Shown one piece after another: positions 45,432 to 55,913 of a stretch of 64,000 nt of DNA. Position 1 is the first letter of the stretch; each line of letters opens with the position of its first letter. The notes below the pieces were generated by a model. It did no database searches. It worked only from the letters and a program-made list of their open reading frames with translations, and was not told where the DNA came from. Both the position numbers and the translations under genes were made by a program. Origin of the DNA: Atopsyche davidsoni (taxonomy: Eukaryota; Arthropoda; Insecta; Trichoptera; Hydrobiosidae); contig JAILWY010000020.1 in the NCBI GenBank assembly GCA_022113835.1, forward strand, positions 5,208,001-5,272,000. The letters are read 5' to 3'.

Positions 45432-47124
45432 TATAACACATATATATATACCGGAAATGAAGGGTGCGGAGGTAAATTCTATTATCAATAAACGCATTTA
45501 TATGTTGTAGAAAAAGTCATAAAATTTTAAGAAATTATGTATATAAATACATAATTTTATTTCTAATTGAAATTCAAAAGCAGTCAAAATGACTTCTTTG
45601 ACTTTGTTAATGAAACACTTATAAATTAAATTTCTATGGTTTCTGTCTACTCTCCGTTGATTTACTGATTCTTTCTCCACAAGTACATCTTGACAAGAAA
45701 TAAAAATTCCAACACACCCCTTGAAGGCCCCAAAATAATGTATATATATATATTTTTTTTTACTGCATTGCAAAAAGTCTGCTATTTAGATAATACTTTA
45801 CCTCTTTCCTTTTTGTCAATATTTATTTTAACTGTGAAATATGAAAATATCATTTTGTTGACATCTTGATCTGCCAGCATGTGACGATGATGTTCAATAC
45901 GAATACAGTGCAGTACGAGTGCTATGTATGAGTCAGTCTTGTGACATCATGGATACAACACCGGGTTTTTATTCCTCACCTCACTTGAAATGAAAGACTT
46001 TGAATATACTTTATAAATTATAACTTTACTTAATCGATATTAATCGGAGGCTACCAAAGAATTAATAAGGAATAAGGTTTGCCCAATAAATTACCCTTAG
46101 GCTCACAAAAGATCTCGTCAATGCAGAAATATTCTATTTCTGGCTATCTAAAAATACAAAGCTAATTCCTCATGCCAAAATTTATGTACTTTTAACAAAA
46201 ATATTGTTTTATAAAAACTCAAAATCAATTTTTACCATTAGTTAAATTTTTTATCAAAATGAAATAATAATTATTTTTTGGTAGGACTTTTATTACGTTT
46301 GCAATATGAGCGAGGTATCAAATATATAACATAGGTAATTGAGTGTTTAAAATCTATAAACACGATTTCACGGTGAATGTAAAAAGTGAGAAGAGCAGTT
46401 GAGAAGGAAATGCATTCATAGTGCTGGAAGTATCGTCAATCAAGTCTACGGAGTCTGTTTTTATTTTATGTTCAAATGTATGTACTTGTTATGTATGAAT
46501 TTTTGATTTAAATGAAATAAAAAGATAAAATACATTTTGAATGATAAATCATGCTACATTTTTAACAAATTTGGATCCAATCCCATTGAATTTGTATGAA
46601 TAAAATTTAAAAGATTGGAAAAGGAAAAGATTCTATAGACAACAAATGTTTTAAATTTGTAAAAAGTGATTTATTAAAATGGTAGCTTAGGATGCAGCAG
46701 CAGTTCTTTTAAATTGGGGTAATCCTAAAGTGTATATATAAAGAGAAAAGAGAAAGATAAAAAGAGTTTATGCGCGCTGTTAGTTTAAATTAATTCTCAC
46801 TCAATTTGATAATACCAACATTAATGGTTAGCAAAACCGATCTCTGCATTTGGTTATTGAAAAAAAAAAAAAAAAACAAATTGTATTGTTAAATAGCATA
46901 ATCAAAACACCGCTTTTAAAACCGTGGAAATTGTCACTAGGAGCTGTGGCCGCTCGCTGCGAGAATTATACAATACTTTGTGCGTTATAAATAACCAATG
47001 TATTTAAATCAATGTAACTTCAATGTAAGACGGAAAAAAATACAAAATGTTTGATAATATCAAAAAATTATTTAAGTATTTTTTCACATTGCAATGATGT
47101 TGTTTGAAGAGGGAGCGTCTAGTT
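45432..47124. repeat. Flank between units 5 and 6
   Basis: Bases 45432-45735 include an imperfect repeat of the CAGTCAAAATGACT phrase. The rest is duplicated flank shared with 35595-36300 and then, from about 46,505, with the flank before gene 5. The LINE, Tigger and LTR-like blocks present in units 3 and 4 are missing here. No gene is recognised. Confidence 0.5.
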
Positions 47125-47360
47125 CATGGGTAGCAAACCTTTTTCAGCTGCCGGGACAAATTAATGAAATGAGATTGACTGTGAGATAGATTGAGATGAG
47201 ACTGGGCTACTTCCATATATATGATATGATACGAACTACGCTCAATGGGATATTCTATTGGTGGTTTTATATACAACAAAAAAAAATGTTTGCATATGCT
47301 CTGCGGGCCAAAAAAAAAAATACATAATATGGCCCGCGAGCCATGGGTTGGCTATCTATG
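47125..47360. mobile_element. hAT-B MITE upstream of gene 6
   Basis: Same element as at 40222 at the 6,903-bp offset, with the same 8-bp target duplication. Confidence 0.7.
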
Positions 47361-47441
47361 GTCCAGTCTATGGTCTCCGCGCCATTGCTCTGTCACCATC
47401 CGTAAAACCAAACATCGCGGCCGTCGGCTCTACTCAACGGA

Positions 47442-50400
47442 ATGTCGTGTGTGCCGTGCTACGTATTACTGCATGATGTCTCTAAGAGTTATCTTAAAGC
47501 GGACGCTCATGTGAAGCAGGAAGTCGCTGATCCTGATGAAGGCGGCGAGTCTGCCATTAGTGAGATATTCTCCGGGAAGTGCGAGGTCCACGTAGAAGAG
47601 CTCGACGTCAGGAGGTCTCTGCCCAACAGAATATCGTTTACGCAGTGCTACGTTTTATTGAACGATATCTCTAAAAGTTGCCTCAAAGTGGACGCTCGTG
47701 CAAAGCACGACATCTCTGATCTTGAAGACGGCGGCGAGTCTGTCATTAGCGAGATATTCTCCGTGAAGCGCGAGGAATCGCCAGCTGAGGCGTCCTTCCC
47801 CGGCGCCTCGCTGTATGAGGAGGTCGAAGTAAAGGAATTCGACATCGAGAGAGCTTTGCTGGAACACAGCGCAAGAGCTGCCTCTTCAGATTCTGGGCTG
47901 CTTGATATCAAAATTGAAGAATTCGATGTCGAAAGAGCATTGCTGGAGCATGAAAGGGCGCTGCCCCGAGCAGCTGTCGGGCGTGAGCAGGTAATATGCC
48001 GATCTCTGTACCTCACCCCTAACAAGTAGTCAGTTTAAAATAATGGTTTAAATCAGAGGTGTCAAGCCTAATTTTGCCATGTGTTAATTTAGAATGTGTA
48101 GGCGGGCCGGATTCAAATAAAAAAAATGTACTGAATTATTATAACATTTCATTTATTTAATTATATAGTATATAATATACGGTTTTTAAAACTCATATTA
48201 AAGTTATAAAATAGGGTAATTATTTTGAGCTCGGGAAAGAGCCAGTTAAGTCTAAAAGCTCTAAAAAACACGATTCTTCATTCTGTGACACATTGCGACC
48301 GCGGGCCTGACTGGCTTAAATAGTCAACAGCCACCTGCACAAATTGAGTTTTTGCACGTCTACTCTGGTACTTGTGTTTCGTGGTATGTAAATGGTTTGT
48401 GGGTTTATTGCTAGTGAATCTTGGGTGTTCTTCTCATCTTATCATCTGAGAAATTCCATCATCTTTCATATTGAGTGCAGCCCTAACCTCTGCTTTGTCA
48501 TGTTTTTAATTTGGTAAATATTTTTTTCCCTTTCTTAACCTTCAGATGGGCTGAAATGAAAATATGAAATGCATTATTAAACCATTAAATTACAATTTAA
48601 AACATGCCATAATTAATATTTCCAAAAAGATGACTCGGATTGATGGTTATTAAATAATCGGAGCAATTCGTAAATGGGGATGAATTTCTACTCATAGTTT
48701 TATCAAACACGAGTTACAGTGTGTCATTGTGTTTTGACCACGTCTAAAATACTTTATCTTTAACATTAAGTTGTGTTTATGTGTTATTAGTATTATTCGT
48801 AAAAACGGTTTTCAAGGTACCGACTTGCCTGGAAGTTGTGTGTATGTTACAATTTTGCATTGTATCTATCATAAGTGACTAATGCTTTAAAACAAATTTT
48901 AACAATATTCTTGTGTGTTTCAGGAGCAACTACAATCACACGGTGCAGATTTGCAGAATAAAGCTCTTCAAATTCAGACTGGCGATGCGATCTTTACCTG
49001 TGGAAAATGTTCATACTTCTGTAGCCACGAAAGTGCCTTGGCAAAGCACAATGTTATTCATACTGGAATGAAGCTATTTGCTTGCGATCATTGCTCATAT
49101 TCATGTAATCTAAAAAATGAGTTTAATACACCATTTCTCAAACATACCTGCGAGAAGCCGTTTGTTTGTGATCAATGCTCGTATTCATCTCATCAGAAGC
49201 TATATTTAAAACAACACAAACTCATTCATACCGCCGAGAAGCCATTTGCTTGTGATCAATGCTCATATTCATGTTATGAGAAAACAAGGTTGAAACAACA
49301 CAAACTCATACATACCGGCGAGAAACTATTTGCTTGTGATCAATGCTCATATTCATGTAATCGGAAGACAGGTTTAAAAGAACACAAACTCATACATACC
49401 GGCGAGAAGCCATTTGTTTGTGATCAATGCTCATATTCATGTAATCGGAAGACAGGTTTAAAAGAACACAAACTCAAACATACCGGCGAGAAGCCATTTG
49501 TTTGTGATCAATGCTCATATTCATGTAATCGGAAGACAGGTTTAAAAGAACACAAAATCATACATACCGGCGAGAAGCCATTTGCTTGTGATCAATGCTC
49601 ATATTCATGTTATGAGAAAACAAGGTTGAAACAACACAAACTCATACATACCGGCGAGAAACTATTTGCTTGTGATCAATGCTCATATTCATGTAATCGG
49701 AAGACAGGTTTAAAAGAACACAAACTCATACATACCGGCGAGAAGCCATTTGCTTGTGATCAATGCTCATATTCATGTAATCGGAAGACAGGTTTAAAAG
49801 AACACAAACTCATACATACCGGCGAGAAGCCATTTGCTTGTGATCAATGCTCATATTCATGCAATCTAAAGAAAAGTTTAAAACTACACAAACTCATACA
49901 TACCGGCGAGAAACCATTTGTTTGTGATCAATGTTCGTATTCATGTAAATGGAGAGCAAGTTTAAAACTACACAAACTCATACATACCGGCGAGAAGCTA
50001 TTTTTTTGTGAGCAATGCTCATATTCATGCAATCTAAAGGAAAGTTTAAAACTACACAAACTCATACATACCGGCGAGAAACCATTTGCTTGTGATCAAT
50101 GCTCATATTCATGTTATGAGAAAACAAGGTTGAAACAACACAAACTCATACATACCGGCGAGAAACTATTTGCTTGTGATCAATGCTCATATTCATGTAA
50201 TCGGAAGACAGGTTTAAAAGAACACAAACTCATACATACCGGCGAGAAGCCATTTGTTTGTGATCAATGCTCATATTCATGTAATCGGAAGACAGGTTTA
50301 AAAGAACACAAACTCAAACATACCGGCGAGAAGCCATTTGTTTGTGATCAATGCTCATATTCATGTAATCGGAAGACAGGTTTAAAAGAACACAAAATCA

Positions 50401-51101
50401 TACATACCGGCGAGAAGCCATTTGCTTGTGATCAATGCTCATATTCATGCAATCTAAAGAAAAGTTTAAAACTACACAAACTCATACATACCGGCGAGAA
50501 ACCATTTGCTTGTGATCAATGCTCATATTCATGTAATCGGAAGACAGGTTTAAAAGAACACAAACTCATACATACCGGCGAGAAGCCATTTGCTTGTGAT
50601 CAATGCTCATATTCATGCAATCTAAAGAAAAGTTTAAAACTACACAAACTCATACATACCGGCGAGAAACCATTTGTTTGTGATCAATGTTCGTATTCAT
50701 GTAAATGGAGAGCAAGTTTAAAACTACACAAACTCATACATACCGGCGAGAAGCCATTTGCATGTGATCAATGCTCATATTCATGCAATCTAAAGAAAAG
50801 TTTAAAACTACACAAACTCATACATACCGGCGAGAAACCATTTGTTTGTGATCAATGTTCGTATTCATGTAAATGGAGAGCAAGTTTAAAACTACACAAA
50901 CTCATACATACCGGCGAGAAGCCATTTGCTTGTGATCAATGCTCATATTCATGTTATCAGAAGGGAAATTTAAAAGTACACAAAGTCATTCATACCGGCG
51001 AAAAGCTATTTGCTTGTGATCAATGCTCGTATTCATGTAATCTGATGAAACGTTTAAGGAAACACAAACTCATACATACCGGCGAGAATCCATTTGCTTG
51101 A
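47442..51101 (+). CDS. C2H2 zinc-finger protein, gene 6 (exons 47442..47990 and 48924..51101), 3'-truncated by frameshift
   Basis: The product is about 908 residues, the largest in the cluster: the long exon 1 (183) and 725 from exon 2 with 25 fingers. Exon 1 matches gene 5. Finger 2 is degenerate (Pro for the first His). Helices of four types (NRKTGL, YEKTRL, NLKKSL, KWRASL) make up nearly the whole array; the block YEKTRL-NRKTGL-NRKTGL-NRKTGL occurs at fingers 4-7 and again at 14-17. The frame stops in finger 26 because two bases are missing from the TTGTGATCAATG phrase at about 51,101. The last two fingers (VTKTSL, KHKHSL) follow out of frame to 51248. An assembly error at this site is possible. 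Confidence 0.75.
48054..48313. mobile_element. hAT-A MITE in the intron of gene 6, internally deleted
   Basis: Same ends and site as in gene 2. About 40 bp near the right end are missing, including most of the GGCCCGCGGGCC stretch. Confidence 0.65.
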
Positions 51102-51248
51102 TCAATGCTCGTATTCATGTGTAACAAAGACGTCCTTAGTGACCCACAAACTCAAACATACCGGTGAGGATCTATTTCAATGTGATCAATGCTCATATTC
51201 ATGTAAACACAAGCATTCTTTAATAAGACACATACATCAACATACTTA
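51102..51248 (+). pseudogene. Out-of-frame last two fingers of gene 6
   Basis: The sequence codes the VTKTSLVTH finger and the terminal KHKHSL finger in the frame shifted by the 2-bp deletion. It ends with the same stop codon context as genes 2 and 3. Confidence 0.75.
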
Positions 51249-52761
51249 GATGTATTTTCAAATTAAATTGTTTTATTTTCCGATATTTTCACGGTATTTT
51301 TACATTTAGAGTGTATTCTGTCTCTTGCTACCCTTGCCTAGAACCCTAAGATCGGTGACAACTATGACGCCTACAATATAATTTGTTAATTACTACCCAT
51401 TATTATCATTTAGGAGTAAAGTCCTTGTTTGCTTAAACCATGGGTTCCCTACCATTTATTGACAACCGACCCCTTGACAAGAAAAAAAACGCCCCTCTTG
51501 AACGCCTCAAAATAATATACATATTTTTTTATTTTTTATAATGCATTGCAAAATGTCTGCTATTTAGAGAATACTTTTCCGCTTCCCTTTTTGTCAATAT
51601 ATATTTAAATTGTGAAATATGAAAATATCATTTTGTTGACATTTTGATCTGCCAACATGTGATGATGATGTTCAGTACGAATACAGTGCAGTACGAGTGC
51701 TATGTGTGAGTCTATCTTGCGACATCATGGATACAACACCGGTTTTTATTCTTCATTTCACTGGAAATGAAAGACCTTGAATATACTTTTTATATTATAA
51801 CTTTTCGTAATTGATATTAATCAGAGGCTAACAAAGAATTAATGAGGAATAAGGTTTGCTTATAACTCTGGTCATGCTCTACTCATCCGAAATCAATTAC
51901 GGAAGATGTGGCTTGTGGGTGTAGCGGTCGATGCACTTGCATCGTGCTACATTGCATCAGGCAACATCGCCACACGCACCGAGCTGACTACTTGGCTTGT
52001 AACAATAACATGCATATGATAAGGGCTCCCGGCGTGTCAAGCGAGAGAGACTCACTTTGACGCACAAAAGAACCAGTGACCCGTGTACTTGTTTATCATA
52101 ATAATAATTAATAAAGTGAACATGTTAATAGTTTCATTGACCTTCTGATTTCGAACCACACCTGAATCCTGCATCCAATATTCTACACCAGGACACACCA
52201 CATCAAATACTTCTGCGAAATGGGCACATATTTAAATTTATTTGCAGCACAATAATCTTTTCCTTCTATAATAATGTTCAATGGTCTTACTATTCAATGA
52301 TTATTTATATATATATATATATATTTTAGGATTTTAATGGAAATCTTCCAGGGAGTTTTGGTTTCCTGACTGTTCATGCCTTTAATGTGTTTTTGGAAAA
52401 GATTTTATAGAAAACAAATGCTTTTAAATTTGTGAAAACTGATTAATTAAAATGGTAGCTTGGGATGCAGCAGCAGTTCATTTAAATTGGGGTAATCCTC
52501 AAGCGTATTTATCTGTAAAAAGAGTTTATGCGCGTTGTTAGTTTAAATAAATTCTCACCAATCTATTAATACCAACGAGAATGGTTGGCGAAACCGATAT
52601 TTGCATTTGGTTAGTGAATTTAAAAAAATAATAAAAACACCGCTGTGTTTGTGCGTTATAAAGATCCAATGTATTTAAATCAATGTAACTTCAATGTAAG
52701 ACGGAAAAAATTACAATATGTTTGATAATATCAAAAATATTTAAGTATTTTTTCACATTGC
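51249..52761. repeat. Flank between gene 6 and copy 7
   Basis: The first 300 bp match the 3' flank of genes 2 and 3. From about 51560 it is a near copy of the flank block at 1180-2417, with the 37-codon frame at 51906-52019. It continues to the point where exon 1 would be expected, but breaks off at TTTTTTCACATTGC. Confidence 0.55.
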
Positions 52762-53791
52762 AAAAACTACACAAACTCATACATACCGGCGAGAAGCCAT
52801 TTGCTTGTGATCAATGCTCATATTCATGTTATGAGAAAACAAGGTTGAAACAACACATACTCATACATACCAACGAGAAACCATTTGCTTGTAATCTATG
52901 CTCCTATTCATGTAATCACAAGGGAAATTTAAAAGTACACAAATTCATTCATACCGACGAGAAACTATTTGCTTGTGATCAATGCTCATATACATGTAAT
53001 CACAAGGGAAATTTAAAAGTACACAAACTCATACATACCGGCGAGAAACCATTTGCTTGTGATCAATGCTCGTATTCGTGTAAATGTAGAAAAAGTTTGA
53101 AACTACACAAACTCATACATACCGGCGAGAAGCCATTTGCTTGTGATCAATGCTCATATTCATGTAATCGGAAGACAGGTTTAAAAGAACACAAACTCAT
53201 ACATACCGGCGAGAAGCCATTTGCTTGTGATCAATGCTCATATTCATGTAATCTGAAAGGAATGTTAAAACGTCACAAACTCATACATACCGGCGAGAAG
53301 CCATTTGCTTGTGATCAATGTTCGTTTTCATCTAAATGGACGACGAGTTTAAAACTACACAAACTCATACATACCGGCAAGAAGCCATTTGCTTGTGATC
53401 AATGTTCGTTTTCATCTAAATGGACGACGAGTTTAAAACTACACAAACTCATACATACCAGTGAGAAGCCATTTGCTTGTGATCAATGCTCGTATTCATG
53501 TATAATGAAGAGGTCCTTAGTGACCCACAAACTCAAACATATCGGTATTTCACCGAGATCAATGCTCATATTTTTGTAAAGTGAAGGGAAATTTAAAAGT
53601 TTACAAACTCATTCATACCGGCGAGAAGGCGTAATGGGTAATAAATACGCATCTGATTGACCAATCCATAAATAGATATAAACTACACAACCTCATACAT
53701 ACCGGCGAGAAGCCATTTGCTTGTGATCAATGCTCATATTCAAGTAAACATAAATATTATCTGAGAAGACACATACATCAACACACTTAGA
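52762..53791 (+). pseudogene. C2H2 zinc-finger array 7, missing its 5' exon
   Basis: Flank sequence joins directly, at about 52762, to the middle of a finger (KLHKLIHTGEKP). Nine fingers follow in one frame with complete ligands, ending in a frame-shifted tail and stop at 53579. Two more finger fragments follow, separated by about 48 bp resembling the end of the tRNA-like repeat family (about 53630-53680), and a stop at about 53790. There is no exon 1, no acceptor and no first finger, so this is a deletion-derived fragment at the cluster edge. Confidence 0.75.
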
Positions 53792-54408
53792 TGAATTTTC
53801 TAATCAAAATTGTTTAATTGTTCCATATTTTGTTTTTGTCAATATTATTTCTCATTGATTCTCACTTATATTGTAATTTCTTATATTTAATAAATCATTT
53901 ATAAATCAAATGTCAATAGTTTCTTTGTACTTTACATCCATTTGCTGATTCTTAGTTATTCCACGAGCACAGCAGGTTGGAGACTGGAAGGTTAACTGTT
54001 GTGAAGATCTCAGACCTGAAACAGGCCCTTTGTAAGATAAGGCAGATTGGATTCTGTTACTTGCAACCCTCACTTAAATGCCTTTTATATGATAACCACG
54101 CGTTTATGAACTCTTCTGTAAGTAAAACTAGTTTGTGCCCTTCTAATCAAATTTTTCATGTGGGCAATTCCGAAGGTAAAGCTCAAACTCCTTAGTGTTT
54201 CTTTCTTAACCTTTTTAGATCGTGATTCAAAACCTAGATTGCTATTTTAGCTTTAACTTTTTTGTGTAGATTTTTTCCCCCGTTTTCGGTGATGTAGGCA
54301 ATCGGAGTCAGGTGACCCTTTTTGCCCACACAGCCGACCCTCATTTAAAAATGGGCACTTTAGCCATCATGCTAAGCCTTCTGCAAACGACCCAGCCCTA
54401 TTGGCATG
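53792..54408. other. Right edge of the cluster
   Basis: Diverged 3'-UTR-like sequence related to the other units (for example the ATTGATTCTCACT and TCCATTTRCTGATTCTT phrases) runs to about 54200. Nothing is recognised after that. Confidence 0.4.
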
Positions 54409-54700
54409 CAGCCATTTGATGTCCTTTTTGGACCACTCAGAGCAGCATACAAAAGAGAATTCGACTTTTTTATGAAGAGCCGTCTTGCAGGAAGGATAAC
54501 ACAATATGATGTAGCGTTCTGGAATCGCTTAACATCCGAGAACAAGCCAAGAATAGATTCTTCAGAATTCTAGAAATCATAGATGATTTCATCCACAGCA
54601 TACAACGTTTTGACAAAGACACCATGATCACAAATGAAGGCTATAGCTGTGAAAGGCAAGCTGCTGAAGTGGGTCTTTAGGTGTAAAGAAAGAAATTCTG
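54409..54700 (+). pseudogene. DDE_1-type transposase fragment
   Basis: The frame from 54409 codes QPFDVLFGPLRAAYKREFDF and then RITQYDVAFWNR. These resemble the QPLDVxFFGPLK...RITQYDV region after the second Asp in insect Tigger/jerky-like DDE_1 transposases. Stops interrupt it after about 50 codons. It is only a relic, and not close to the Tigger fragments at 25051 and 38305. Confidence 0.55.
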
Positions 54701-55235
54701 CAGGAATCGAATAATACTTCGGAAGTGAATGCAAAAGACTTGGTGACCGGTGTCTTGGAATGGTCGCGAGACAATGAAATGAGGTTCCGATTCACTTCTT
54801 GCGGGCTTTGAGGTCATGTACATTGTACTTGGTGTGCTCAGTTCACAATTATGTGCTGATTACCTTTGATCACATACTGATCACCATTGCCCACGTCGGT
54901 AGGCAATAGTAATCAAACTTTTTTTCTTCTTCAATTGTTACAGTTCCTAAATTAATCTACAAAAATGTATTTAGGTGATCTCAATTGTTTGTTAGATAAG
55001 TAATTTTTATAAAAAAGCTTAATCAATAAATAATTAATGTATAGATTTTATTTTATTTCAATTCACACAAATATGATCCCCATTTCCTACATATCTTTTA
55101 ATCATTGTCATTCAATATTACGAATTAACATTTAAAAGATTGTAAATATTGTATCAAAGTTTTGTCTCAAAATTTCTGGAAATCGACATTTTCTTAAAAT
55201 AGTGTCAGCAATTGACAAAACGAAAACAAAAAAAG

Positions 55236-55593
55236 GTACTTGTCTTTTATCCGACCACCAAAAAACATTGTCCTATTATTTTGTTTTTTTTTATTGGCAA
55301 CAGTGTCTATTTTTTGCTTCTTTTGTTGGCAACAGTGTCTATTGGCGAGAAAACACGTATTGTTTATTTATTTAATTTAAAGTATTAACCTAACCTAACC
55401 TAACCTAACCGTCAAAGATAACCGTTTTTTCATTGTTTGTAAAATATATGATACAAAATTGAAAAAAAACTTTCATTTCTATGACGAGACTCGCTGTTGC
55501 CAACAAAAGAAGCAAAAAATAGACACTGTTGCCAATAAAAAAAAGCAAAATAATAGGACAATGTTTTTTGGTGGTCGGATAAAAGACAAGTAC
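55236..55593. repeat. Inverted repeat, 100-bp arms
   Basis: Bases 55236-55335 pair with 55494-55593 as reverse complements, with a small difference in a T-run. The 158-bp spacer contains the AACCT pentamer run. No transposase is present, and the outer ends lack an obvious target duplication, so it may be a MITE or a foldback. Confidence 0.8.
55387..55411. repeat. Interstitial AACCT (TTAGG) run
   Basis: Five consecutive pentamers of the insect telomeric motif in the AACCT orientation. The run is too short to be a telomere. Confidence 0.85.
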
Positions 55594-55913
55594 CCAAAAA
55601 AATATAAATATTCTGCGCACCGATACAACAGCAAAAAATTGACATAAAATAAACTTTTCCGAATTACGGTCATTCAATATATATATATTAAGATATTTTT
55701 TATTCCATCAAAACTTTATTATTACACTTTAACAACCTGTCATTGTAATTTTTTTTTTAACTGTCAACATTCAAACCATAAACAAAAAACGCATGTGAGC
55801 TCTTTATCCGTCATTAACAAGATACGCGTGCTTTTGACGTATCGTATATAATTACATATTTATTATTTCAAATTGTAATTAAATTTAAAAAACAGATTGT
55901 ATTTCAGCCAACG

